Source: Bacteroidales bacterium UBA4231 (GTDB lineage Bacteria > Bacteroidota > Bacteroidia > Bacteroidales > UBA932). Taken from it: 43,104 nt of DNA. The stretch spans positions 1-43,104 of the forward strand of contig DGXN01000032.1 in the NCBI GenBank assembly GCA_002396335.1, given 5' to 3'. The translations under genes and the position numbers were made by a program. The notes below the pieces were generated by a model. The model worked only from the letters and a program-made list of their open reading frames with translations. It was not told the DNA's origin and did not search any database. Shown here piece by piece: positions 16,505 to 23,653 of this stretch (the stretch's first letter is position 1; every line of letters begins with the position of its first letter).

Positions 16505-16800
16505 ATGAAGTTGATAGAAAGGTTCCTCCACTACAAAGCGGCGTCGGTGAATGTATCGGAGCCTTTGGAGACGGTTGTGCCTGACGTTCAAGGAAATAGA
16601 TGAGGTTATCTCCGTCTCCGAGGGAGAAGAGGTTCACTGCGTCATCGCCTTGGGCTATGGCGTTGACAATGGCAAACAGCACCCCCTGAAACCCGTCGAG
16701 AAGTTCTACGAGGCCGATGGCGAAGTCCCCGGATGGTTCAAGGCGGGGATGGAAGCCGCTCTTCTGGCCCCGGCGACCCTGTCCCAGAACATGGCTAGAT
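16505..16800 (+). pseudogene. Decayed nitroreductase-family fragment
   Basis: From about 16590 a frame reads HCVIALGYGVDNGKQHPLKP, then WFKAGMEAALLAP. These blocks are characteristic of nitroreductase-like flavoproteins of the TM1586 type, normally followed by a TAMNQQ-type motif. Here the sequence degenerates to ATLSQN and runs into the convergent gene ending at 16814. The N-terminal two thirds of the family is missing; a short ATG frame at 16505-16603 lies upstream in a different frame and is not clearly homologous. This is a broken remnant, not a functional enzyme. Confidence 0.6.
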
Positions 16801-16813
16801 ACTTTTTATCGGC

Positions 16814-17503
16814 TTACTTGGAAATGAATGACCCTTCCGGGTGCTCTGCCAGCCATCTTTTTTCGGCTTCGCTCCCGGGACGTGTATAGAGATAGTCGCA
16901 GCAGGAATCGCCGGTAGCCAGCGTCTTGTCACGATGCAGGCAGGCGCCGATGGCGTCCGCCACCGTGTAGTCGGTCCGGCACATGATGAGAAGGATATCC
17001 CGGTGACCGGTACGGGTAGCGAGGGCGCAGAGACCGCAGGTGGTGAAACGTATTTTCAAGGAATCCGGCGTGGGACCTTTCTCGTAATGGGTGGTCCAGT
17101 TATACTCGGACCTGATGCGGTTCGCCTTGTCTATCTTCCGGATGTAGGCATCCTGGTACTTTTCGGTAAAGAACGGCGTGGAGGCATACTTCCAGGCCAT
17201 GATGGGGATGGCATAGGTGGCATTGCACATCTTTCCGTAGAGATCATCACTCATTCTCCCATACAACTCTTCCACCGCTTCATACAGGGAGAACCAGACG
17301 GCTCCGCCCACGAGGTTCATCTTCCAGCAGTTGCTCCGGTAGGAGCCGATGGAAGGGGTTTCCTTCATCATCCTTCCGAACCGCCTGCGCGCATTCCTCC
17401 GAATGGCACTTCCGTCCCAGTCCGCGTGCTCTTTCCTGAGCTCTTTGATACAGGCCGATGCCATGACGGCGTACATCGCCCTGTCGATAAGTCCAATTCT
17501 CAT
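16814..17503 (-). CDS. L-2-amino-thiazoline-4-carboxylic acid hydrolase-family protein
   Basis: Product of 229 residues. The C-terminal half carries the family pattern RFTTCGLCALATRTGHRDIL, then LIMCRTDYTVADAIGACLHRDKTLATGDSCCDYLYTR, with conserved Cys, Asp and His residues. The named activity opens a thiazoline ring to S-carbamoyl-cysteine, but most family members are untested and the true substrate here is unknown. The start at 17503 sits immediately after a TAGATTTG box (17511-17518, minus), predicting an almost leaderless message. It is flanked on both sides by gene debris. Confidence 0.7.
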   Translation of the reverse strand: MRIGLIDRAMYAVMASACIKELRKEHADWDGSAIRRNARRRFGRMMKETPSIGSYRSNCWKMNLVGGAVWFSLYEAVEELYGRMSDDLYGKMCNATYAIPIMAWKYASTPFFTEKYQDAYIRKIDKANRIRSEYNWTTHYEKGPTPDSLKIRFTTCGLCALATRTGHRDILLIMCRTDYTVADAIGACLHRDKTLATGDSCCDYLYTRPGSEAEKRWLAEHPEGSFISK

Positions 17504-17510
17504 AACGCTG

Positions 17511-17518
17511 CAAATCTA
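17511..17518 (-). promoter_or_regulatory. -7 box of ATC-hydrolase-family gene
   Basis: TAGATTTG on the minus strand, 7 bases before the ATG at 17503, so the transcript would be nearly leaderless. The start or the box could be off by a few codons. Confidence 0.5.
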
Positions 17519-17553
17519 CGAAGATTGTTTTGCAACCGGGTTGCAATGCCGCC

Positions 17554-17584
17554 TTGAACATCTCGCTTAAAAAGAGTAAATTTG
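17554..17584 (+). promoter_or_regulatory. Promoter of truncated YqeY-like gene
   Basis: TTG at 17554-17556 and TAAATTTG at 17577-17584 with 20 bases between them; the ATG at 17608 follows. The promoter looks intact although the gene behind it is broken. Confidence 0.55.
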
Positions 17585-17607
17585 CATTCTGAACTATAGG
17601 TATGATT

Positions 17608-17718
17608 ATGACACTCGAACAACAGATCCAGGAAGACATAAAGGCCGCGATGAAGGCCAAGGAGGCCGACCCGGGGGAGTACTACCTGGATACGCTGACC
17701 ATGACATGCCGCACCTGA
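17608..17718 (+). pseudogene. Truncated GatB/YqeY-domain protein
   Basis: A 36-residue frame begins MTLEQQIQEDIKAAMKAKEA, the recognisable N-terminus of YqeY-type proteins (normally about 150 residues). After that the similarity stops and the frame ends at 17716-17718. A second short frame, offset by one, continues as HLIKLYEEIGFRKEEIRHAF and ends at 17805-17807; I do not recognise it. The join suggests a deletion that fused the head of yqeY to the tail of an unrelated gene. Confidence 0.55.
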
Positions 17719-17850
17719 TAAAGCTCTACGAAGAGATTGGCTTCAGGAAGGAGGAAATCCGCCATGCCTTCGGCGTGGATTTCCAGCGGATGGTATTTGC
17801 CTACTGACTGAAAGCCCGTGGTTAAAGAAGGAAAGCCGGCATCTGTTGGA

Positions 17851-18282
17851 TCATCCTCTCTTCACCCATTCTTGGTTGTCGATGTGCCATTTCACGGTGT
17901 CCCCGTTAAGTTTCCTCTCTATCTTATTGAGCGTGTCGAAAAAGCGCCAGGTGGCGACGGCGGGCCCCATGAGGGGGAGGCCGAAGGTGTTCCAGCCGAA
18001 CATGTGCCACCAGGAGGTGTGGGGACCCTCGATTCCCATGTCGATGGCCTTGGCCTTTAGCTCTTCGGCAATCCGGGCCATCCAGACAAGCGGGTAGATG
18101 AACGCCGTGGGGATTCCAAGGAGATAGGCCACCCAGTAACGCTGTGTCCTCCGGCCGAGGATTTCATCCAGCTCGTCCTGAAGGCCGCCGAGAGGCATGT
18201 ACAGCAGGAAGAAAAGTCCCGCCGTAAAGAAGTCTATGAACCCGAGCCAAAAGCCCGGCCTGTCCGTGTGCTTGAACCTCAT
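17851..18282 (-). CDS. Small membrane protein, possibly DUF4234-like
   Basis: Product of 143 residues with two or three hydrophobic segments (FIDFFTAGLFFLLYMPL; VAYLLGIPTAFIYPLVWMA; WNTFGLPLMGPAVATW) and a charged C-terminus (NKIERKLNGDTVKWH). The pattern resembles DUF4234-type inner-membrane proteins of unknown function, though I am not certain of the family. Its ATG is 4 bases downstream of the CpsB-type phosphatase stop, so the two are cotranscribed. Confidence 0.55.
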   Translation of the reverse strand: MRFKHTDRPGFWLGFIDFFTAGLFFLLYMPLGGLQDELDEILGRRTQRYWVAYLLGIPTAFIYPLVWMARIAEELKAKAIDMGIEGPHTSWWHMFGWNTFGLPLMGPAVATWRFFDTLNKIERKLNGDTVKWHIDNQEWVKRG

Positions 18283-18286
18283 ACCT

Positions 18287-18943
18287 TTACTGGCTTACGT
18301 TGAACCCGAACGAGTCGAAGAACGCCGCATAGCGCTCATTATGAAGATCCGAGCCGAGCAGGTCGTACATTCCCTCTGAGAGCAGTGCTTCCGCCCTGAC
18401 ACTGACGGCCTCTCCGTAGAGCCCCTCAATGGAGCCGATGTTCCTCTGGAACAGGGCTCCTGCCTCCTTGAGGGAGAGATACCTCTCCATATCGAGATAA
18501 AGATACCGCTCCGGATGGGCCAGGACAGGCTGGTATCCCATGTCAAGAAGCCTCTTTATCTCATCCTCGGGAACTATGTCGCCGATTTTTGAAGCATTGT
18601 GGATGGGAAGTTCAATGAGGATGTGATTGCCCTCCCAGGGAAGGAGCCAGCCTTTCTCCAGGGTCTCCGGCCACGTCTCCGGAATGAGACGGTATTCCAT
18701 GGAAGGCTCCAGTTCCAAGGCGATACCCTGTTTGAAAAGCTCTTCCCGAAGAAGGTCGCATGCCCTCCTTACATCATCCGGAGTATTGGGGTACTTGCGA
18801 ACCCTGTGAGACGTGCAGACAGCCTTGCGGAATCCCCATTTCACCTGATGCCTTGCCAGAATGGCTGATTCAGCCACGCAAGTGGCTCCGTCATCCAACC
18901 CTGGGAGGATATGGCAGTGGCAATCTGTAAAAGGAGTGGTCAT
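18287..18943 (-). CDS. CpsB/CapC-type PHP-domain tyrosine-protein phosphatase
   Basis: Product of 218 residues with the PHP metal-binding signature DCHCHILPGLDDG (D7, H9, H11), VLAHPERY and a final LGSDLHN. The family is a manganese-dependent phosphatase that reverses autophosphorylation of BY-kinases controlling capsule and exopolysaccharide export. It is somewhat short for the family, which is usually near 240-260 residues. No tyrosine kinase or polysaccharide export gene is nearby, so it is an orphan here. A TAACTTTG box at 18963-18970 (minus) is a plausible promoter. Confidence 0.85.
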   Translation of the reverse strand: MTTPFTDCHCHILPGLDDGATCVAESAILARHQVKWGFRKAVCTSHRVRKYPNTPDDVRRACDLLREELFKQGIALELEPSMEYRLIPETWPETLEKGWLLPWEGNHILIELPIHNASKIGDIVPEDEIKRLLDMGYQPVLAHPERYLYLDMERYLSLKEAGALFQRNIGSIEGLYGEAVSVRAEALLSEGMYDLLGSDLHNERYAAFFDSFGFNVSQ

Positions 18944-18962
18944 ACGGCGGTTTTTTACGGTA

Positions 18963-18970
18963 CAAAGTTA
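18963..18970 (-). promoter_or_regulatory. -7 box of CpsB-type phosphatase gene
   Basis: TAACTTTG on the minus strand, 20 bases before the ATG at 18943. Confidence 0.5.
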
Positions 18971-19095
18971 CACCTTTTTCCTGAACTCCCGGTATTCCCT
19001 GTCCCTACGGATTGCATCCAGGCAGAGATATAGTCAGACAACTCCTTGTGCTCTTCCTTGGAGAAGCGTATGCTGAGGTTTATGCCATCTCCAGC

Positions 19096-20259
19096 CTACC
19101 CGACAATATACTTCCCGATTTTGGGGATTTTTTGTGCCAGTACGCAAAGTATGGCCGTGGTGATGAAGGTGATGAGGGCGGTGGAGAGTACTTCGACGGG
19201 CGTTGTCCAGAAGCCGAGAATTCCCTCTGTGCCACGTTTAAGCAAACCGCATATCCATGTGGCGGCACTGCTCAGGATGAGCATGTGGCACAGATACATC
19301 CCGTAGCTGGCCTTGGATATGGGCAGGATGACTTTGCGGTAGAAGGGACCGGCGCAGGTGATTTTCCGGATGACCAGAATCCATGCGATGGTCATTAGTG
19401 CAAGGCCGAATGTGTCGTTGAACCAGGTGGTCTCCCAGATGGCTGCGTAGCCGACCGGGCCAGATACCGGGAAAACACCGCCGGCGTCTTTAAGGACGCG
19501 GCTGTAGAAACCATGGGCGCCGATGGCGAATCCCGCGGCGAAAAGGGGAAGGGCTATTGCAAGCGTCTTCGTCCAGGAGAGCGGCTTGACAAATCTGCGG
19601 AAATACAGTCCCAGCAGCAGATACCCTACGAAACCGCTGATATAGTAAAAAGTGCCGTAGCTGTTCCAGCTGGCCTCGCCCCAGAGGGGATATTTGGCCA
19701 GGTTGGGAATCCCGGAAGGACCGTAGATGACTTCTCCCGGCCCTCCGGCCCATTGGCGGATAAAGGGAATGAGGGTCGAGAAGATCCAGATGCCAAGGAA
19801 CAGCAGCAGTTCTTTTTTCCCGACCTTCTCGGCCCAGGGGGAGAGGAGCGGCATGATCAGATAGACGCCCAGCAGCATGTATACGAACCAAAGATGACCG
19901 GCCGAATAGTTGAAGTTGAGCGAGAGATCCTTCAGGTTCTGCAGCGGATCTCCCCAGGCAAAGGCGTAGACCAGCGACCAAATAATGAAGGGAATCAGGA
20001 TGCGGACCAGCCTTCTGCGGAAGAATTCCCCGGTGGAGTAATGAATGGGGAATTGCAGATAACTGGACGCCACCACGAACAGCGGGACGCAGGCCCGGGT
20101 GAACGTATTCAGGAGCGTGACCCAGAATGCATCCGCCTTGGTCATGACCAGGGTTCCGCCGTCGCCGAAATAAAACACCTCGCAGCAGTGGGTCATCATG
20201 ACAAACAGACAGGCAATGATCCGAAGCCAGTCAATCCAGATCTCTCTTTCTTTACTCAT
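19096..20259 (-). CDS. Acyltransferase 3-family membrane protein
   Basis: Product of 387 residues with about ten hydrophobic segments. It starts MSKEREIWIDWLRIIACLFVMMTHCCE, the classic N-terminus of membrane acyltransferases with the catalytic-type histidine in the first helix (MMTHCCE). Such enzymes O-acetylate or O-succinylate cell-surface sugars. A conserved AGHLWFVYMLLGVYLIMPLL block and SKASYGMYLCHMLIL near the end support the family. The upstream extension of the frame is ignored because a TACATTTG box at 20285-20292 (minus) lies inside it. The substrate is unknown; no glycan cluster is adjacent. Confidence 0.88.
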   Translation of the reverse strand: MSKEREIWIDWLRIIACLFVMMTHCCEVFYFGDGGTLVMTKADAFWVTLLNTFTRACVPLFVVASSYLQFPIHYSTGEFFRRRLVRILIPFIIWSLVYAFAWGDPLQNLKDLSLNFNYSAGHLWFVYMLLGVYLIMPLLSPWAEKVGKKELLLFLGIWIFSTLIPFIRQWAGGPGEVIYGPSGIPNLAKYPLWGEASWNSYGTFYYISGFVGYLLLGLYFRRFVKPLSWTKTLAIALPLFAAGFAIGAHGFYSRVLKDAGGVFPVSGPVGYAAIWETTWFNDTFGLALMTIAWILVIRKITCAGPFYRKVILPISKASYGMYLCHMLILSSAATWICGLLKRGTEGILGFWTTPVEVLSTALITFITTAILCVLAQKIPKIGKYIVG

Positions 20260-20284
20260 GGTATACGCAATTATAACTGAGTTA

Positions 20285-20292
20285 CAAATGTA
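20285..20292 (-). promoter_or_regulatory. -7 box of acyltransferase gene
   Basis: TACATTTG on the minus strand, 26 bases upstream of the ATG at 20259. It is divergent from the exonuclease promoter. Confidence 0.5.
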
Positions 20293-20339
20293 GTTATTTT
20301 TGTCAGAAATGAGACGGCTTTTCCATGCACTGGGAGCAG

Positions 20340-20347
20340 TAAATTTG
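20340..20347 (+). promoter_or_regulatory. -7 box of exonuclease gene
   Basis: TAAATTTG followed by GCA, 32 bases before the ATG at 20379. A second match, TAATTTTG at 20368-20375, is too close to the start codon to be used for this gene. Confidence 0.5.
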
Positions 20348-20378
20348 CATATTGCGGGAATTCGGCGTAATTTTGTAT

Positions 20379-20873
20379 ATGACTGATTTTGCAGCGATTG
20401 ACTTTGAAACGGCAAATGAGCAGCCCTCAAGCGTTTGCAGCGTGGGGGTGGTGATTGTGCGCGGCGGTGAAGTGGTGGATACGTTCTACAGCCTTATCCA
20501 CCCGGAACCGGAGTACTACCAGTGGTTCTGCCAGCGGGTTCACGGACTGACGGCCGAAGATACGGAAGATGCGCCGTTGTTTCCGGAGGTATGGGCCAGG
20601 ATTGCCCCCTTGGTCGAGGGTCTGCCGATGGTAGCGCACAACGCCCGTTTTGACGAAGGCTGCCTGAAGGCCGTACACCGGGTGTACCGGATGGATTATC
20701 CGGATTATGTGTTCTACGATACCCTGGCCGCATCCCGGAAGTACTATGGGCGTCGGCTTCCGAATCACCAGCTGCAGACGGTCGCGGCGGCCTGCGGATA
20801 TGACCTCACGCGGCATCATCACGCGCTCTCCGATGCGGAGGCGTGCGCAGCAATCGCGGTGAAACTACTGTGA
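20379..20873 (+). CDS. DEDDh 3'-5' exonuclease (DnaQ/epsilon-like)
   Basis: Product of 164 residues, a stand-alone proofreading-type exonuclease domain. Exo I is AAIDFETANEQ (D8, E10), Exo II is VAHNARFDEGCL and Exo III is HHALSDAEACA, giving the complete DEDDh set. The ATG at 20379 is chosen over a TTG nine codons upstream because the protein then begins MTDFAAIDFET as in related proteins and leaves room for a leader. It may be a DNA polymerase III epsilon-like or general DNA/RNA exonuclease; the length suggests no BRCT or polymerase domain. It is monocistronic. Confidence 0.88.
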   Translation: MTDFAAIDFETANEQPSSVCSVGVVIVRGGEVVDTFYSLIHPEPEYYQWFCQRVHGLTAEDTEDAPLFPEVWARIAPLVEGLPMVAHNARFDEGCLKAVHRVYRMDYPDYVFYDTLAASRKYYGRRLPNHQLQTVAAACGYDLTRHHHALSDAEACAAIAVKLL

Positions 20874-20990
20874 GGGATCAGTACGTGAAGCCCTCGATGT
20901 ACAGGATGCCGGACACGGGGATGCGTAGGCCTTCAATGTGAGCCTGGGCATCGGATACAAGTTCTGTTTTTAGTTTTTCTTTTTTCTGAT

Positions 20991-20998
20991 TAACTTTG
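20991..20998 (+). promoter_or_regulatory. -7 box of DUF1538/PII-like operon
   Basis: TAACTTTG followed by GC, 20 bases before the ATG at 21019. Confidence 0.5.
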
Positions 20999-21018
20999 CG
21001 GATGAAACCCCGCAAACT

Positions 21019-22578
21019 ATGAAGGAAGACGCTTCTTATTTCCAGGACCTGTGGCATCGCCTGGCGGAAAAACTGAAAGAGTCCCTGCTGTCCGTACTCC
21101 CGGTCAGCGCGCTCGTTCTTATCCTGTCGGCCACTCCATGGGTCACCATCTCCTCCCGTGAACTGGGTGTCTTCCTGCTGGCGGCAGGGATGCTGGTAGT
21201 CGGCATCGGCCTGTTCAGTCTGGGTGCAGACCTGGCCATGACCCCTATGGGCCAGTACATCGGCGAGGGACTTACCCGGTCAAAAAAGCTGGGCCTGCTG
21301 CTGTCGGTGGCTTTTGTGATGGGACTTCTGATCACTGTGGCGGAACCGGACCTGTCGGTGCTGGCCAGCCAGGTGAGCGCCGTCATGAACGGAACGGTCC
21401 TGATCTTTACCGTCGGCCTGGGAGTGGGGATCATGCTTCTGGTGGGCGTCGCGAAGATTATCTTCCATGCGGACCTCACCAACATCCTCATCTACTGTTA
21501 CATGGTGTTGTTCTGCCTGGCCGCCCTCCTGATGGACAACGACGAGTCCTGGCCCCTGCTGGCCATGTGCTTCGACTCCGGCGGCGTCACGACCGGCCCC
21601 ATCACGGTGCCATTTATCATGGCCCTCGGCGTGGGCATCGCCCTGACGGTAGGCGGGCGGAATGCCAGTGAAAACAGTTTCGGCCTCATTGCCCTGTGCT
21701 CGGTGGGCCCGGTGGCGGCCGTCCTCATCCTGTCCATGCTCTCCAGCGGCACCCTGGACTACCACGTCCCGGACTATTCCATGGACGCCATCCTCGCGGA
21801 GGGTATTGACAGCGTCCTGGGCACTACGATGGTGGACGTAGCCAAGTCCCTGGTGCTGATCGTCGTCTTTTTCTTCGGCCTGCAGTTCGCCGTCCTGAAA
21901 CTTCCCAAAACTAAGATCATCCAGATCATCTTCGGCATCGTGTATGCCTTTGTCGGCCTCGTGATTTTTCTGGCCGCCGTGGAGATGGCCTTTATGCCGA
22001 TGGGGTACAAGATTGGCCAGGAACTGTCCCAGGCGCATCCGCTGCTCATTATCGGCTTCGCTTTCATCATCGGCATGGTGGTGGTGCTGGCGGAACCGGC
22101 GGTCCATGTCCTGAACCAGCAGGTCCACGAGGTCACGGGCGGGGAAGTGAGCCGCACCCAGATGATGGCGGCCCTTTCGATCGGCGTGGGCGTTTCGATC
22201 GGCCTTTCGGTCATCCGTGTCTATTACGGCTTCTCGCTGCTGTATTACCTGATTCCCGGGTATGCGCTGTCGCTGGGCCTTTCGTTCGTGGTGCCCCGGC
22301 TGTATACCGCCATTGCGTTCGACTCCGGCGGCGTAGCCAGCGGTCCGCTCACCTCCAGCTTTATCCTGCCCATGGTGATCGGCGCCTGCGTGGCCATGCA
22401 GGGGGAAAGCAATGTCATGGAGCTGGCTTTCGGCGTGGTGGCCATGGTGGCCATGACTCCGCTGATTACCATCCAGTGCCTGGGCTTCAAGTCCGTAGTG
22501 GCCGTGCGCCGGCGCCGCAACAAGGCATTCCGCCGCATCCTGGCCGCAGAAGAAGATCCCATCATTTATTTCGAATAA
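21019..22578 (+). CDS. DUF1538 multi-pass membrane protein
   Basis: Product of 519 residues with at least twelve hydrophobic segments. It is an internal duplication. Each half carries an AEPxxxVLxxQV motif (AEPDLSVLASQV near 108; AEPAVHVLNQQV near 358) and a membrane-embedded FDSGGVxxGPxT motif (FDSGGVTTGPIT near 185; FDSGGVASGPLT near 434). Such inverted or repeated re-entrant motifs are typical of transporters or channels. I recognise the family as DUF1538; its substrate is not established to my knowledge. It is followed after one base by two small PII-like genes, which points to regulation of transport by a nucleotide-binding PII-type protein. Confidence 0.88.
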   Translation: MKEDASYFQDLWHRLAEKLKESLLSVLPVSALVLILSATPWVTISSRELGVFLLAAGMLVVGIGLFSLGADLAMTPMGQYIGEGLTRSKKLGLLLSVAFVMGLLITVAEPDLSVLASQVSAVMNGTVLIFTVGLGVGIMLLVGVAKIIFHADLTNILIYCYMVLFCLAALLMDNDESWPLLAMCFDSGGVTTGPITVPFIMALGVGIALTVGGRNASENSFGLIALCSVGPVAAVLILSMLSSGTLDYHVPDYSMDAILAEGIDSVLGTTMVDVAKSLVLIVVFFFGLQFAVLKLPKTKIIQIIFGIVYAFVGLVIFLAAVEMAFMPMGYKIGQELSQAHPLLIIGFAFIIGMVVVLAEPAVHVLNQQVHEVTGGEVSRTQMMAALSIGVGVSIGLSVIRVYYGFSLLYYLIPGYALSLGLSFVVPRLYTAIAFDSGGVASGPLTSSFILPMVIGACVAMQGESNVMELAFGVVAMVAMTPLITIQCLGFKSVVAVRRRRNKAFRRILAAEEDPIIYFE

Positions 22579-22579
22579 T

Positions 22580-22948
22580 ATGTCCCAAGACAAAAACATA
22601 GCACCCATGAAGCTGGAAGTGGTGGTGGCCATCGTCCATTCGGAAAAGACGGCCTATTACTCCAGTCTCATCCAGGCCCGCCAGGTGAATTTCCAATTCC
22701 AGATGCCGGTCAAGGGAACCACCCATACCATCCTGAATTACCTGGGTCTTCCGGACCGTCCCAAGACCCTTGTCTCGGGCGTTGTCCGGGCCGACGAGGC
22801 GGAAGAACTCATGGATGTCCTGAAAGAGAATTTTCAAAAAGGCAAGGACTACAAGGGCGTGGCCTTCACCATTCCCTTCAGCAGCATGATCGGCGTGCTG
22901 CCCTACGGTTTTTTAAGTAACGAAAAAAGAGTGATGGAGGAAGCATAA
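22580..22948 (+). CDS. PII-like small protein (upstream partner)
   Basis: Product of 122 residues. After a short leader (MSQDKNIAPMK) it reads LEVVVAIVHSEKTAYYSSLI, a beta-alpha start like PII proteins. A central loop (MPVKGTTHTILNYLGL), strands (KTLVSGVVRADEAEELMDVL) and a C-terminal segment VAFTIPFSSMIGVLPYGFLS follow. It lacks the classical uridylylated T-loop sequence. It is translationally close to the DUF1538 gene (1-base gap) and to the second PII-like gene (1-base gap). The PII-like fold is my reading of the pattern and less certain than for its neighbour. Confidence 0.6.
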   Translation: MSQDKNIAPMKLEVVVAIVHSEKTAYYSSLIQARQVNFQFQMPVKGTTHTILNYLGLPDRPKTLVSGVVRADEAEELMDVLKENFQKGKDYKGVAFTIPFSSMIGVLPYGFLSNEKRVMEEA

Positions 22949-22949
22949 C

Positions 22950-23258
22950 ATGGCGCAAGAGAACAAACACGAACTCATCGTTTGCATTGTCAATTCCGGC
23001 TATTCGGAGAATGTGATGGCGGCGGCCCGTTCGGCGGGCGCCCGGGGCGGCAGCATCCTCAGGGGCCGCGGTTCCGCCAACCCCGAGGCCGAGGAATTCT
23101 TCAACATCGCCATCCAGCCCGACAAGGAAGTGGTGCTGGTCCTGGTGCCGGCCGATATCAAGGACGAGGTGATGAAAGCCATCTACAAGAACGCCGGCCT
23201 GTCCACCGAAGGAGTGGGCATCGTGTTCTCGCTTCCCGTCAGCAGGACGGTCCTGTAG
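22950..23258 (+). CDS. PII-family signalling protein (PII-like)
   Basis: Product of 102 residues. ELIVCIVNSGYSENVMAAAR matches the first beta-alpha unit of PII. GARGGSILRGRGSANPEAEE corresponds to the T-loop region, and the second half (KEVVLVLVPADIKDEVMKAI, then GLSTEGVGIVFSLPVSRTV) matches the B and C loops. No GlnB-type RGxxY uridylylation site is seen, so it is probably not a GlnB/GlnK orthologue. PII-like proteins are trimers that bind nucleotides and gate a membrane partner; here the obvious candidate is the DUF1538 protein of the same operon. Confidence 0.78.
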   Translation: MAQENKHELIVCIVNSGYSENVMAAARSAGARGGSILRGRGSANPEAEEFFNIAIQPDKEVVLVLVPADIKDEVMKAIYKNAGLSTEGVGIVFSLPVSRTVL

Positions 23259-23274
23259 GGAAGAGAAAGACAAG

Positions 23275-23312
23275 AAAAACGGCAACCCGCTCTGCAGGCT
23301 GCCGTTTTTTGT
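23275..23312. terminator. Terminator between PII-like operon and rpmE
   Basis: An AAAAACGGCA stem with a loop of about 15 bases and a TGCCGTTTTTT right arm. A and T runs on both sides allow bidirectional use for the two convergent units. Confidence 0.75.
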
Positions 23313-23331
23313 ACCTTTTGTCCGAAGATGT

Positions 23332-23583
23332 TTATTTCTTGCGGCTCTTGTATCTCTGATAGAACATATCCACACGACCGGCGGTGTCCACCAGCTTCAC
23401 CTTGCCCGTATAGAAGGGGTGGGAAGTGTTGGAAATTTCCAGCTTCACCAGGGGGTATTCTACGCCTTCCACCTCAAGGGTTTCTTTGGAAGGGGCGCAG
23501 CTACGGGTGACGAAGACAGTGTCATTGGACATATCCTTGAAAGCTACAAGACGGTAGGTTTCGGGATGAATTCCTTTCTTCAT
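23332..23583 (-). CDS. rpmE2: 50S ribosomal protein L31 type B
   Basis: Product of 83 residues beginning MKKGIHPETYRLVAFKDMSN and including SNTSHPFYTGKVKLVDTAGRVDMF and a basic tail (YKSRKK). The two CxxC zinc pairs of type A L31 are absent, which defines the zinc-independent B form. The length is typical. It has a consensus promoter at 23622-23653. Confidence 0.96.
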   Translation of the reverse strand: MKKGIHPETYRLVAFKDMSNDTVFVTRSCAPSKETLEVEGVEYPLVKLEISNTSHPFYTGKVKLVDTAGRVDMFYQRYKSRKK

Positions 23584-23621
23584 TTTACGTAAAATCTAAA
23601 ATCGTTAACAATTTGGGACCG

Positions 23622-23653
23622 CAAAGATAGTGAATTCCTTTCAGACTTCCAAA
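23622..23653 (-). promoter_or_regulatory. Promoter of rpmE2
   Basis: On the minus strand, TTTG at 23653-23650 and TATCTTTG at 23629-23622 are 20 bases apart, a consensus Bacteroidota promoter. The -33 box touches the 3' end of the upstream DUF1343 gene. Confidence 0.7.

Noticed and set aside
18960..19090. Minus-strand open stretch reading SIRFSKEEHKELSDYISAW
   Set aside because: No start codon at a useful place and no recognised family; could be a scrap of a gene but cannot be supported.
20877..20975. Minus-strand reading ending GILYIEGFTY before a stop, resembling the tail of an outer-membrane protein
   Set aside because: Under 35 codons, no start, and the promoter of the DUF1538 gene lies right beside it. 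A remnant is possible but not demonstrable.
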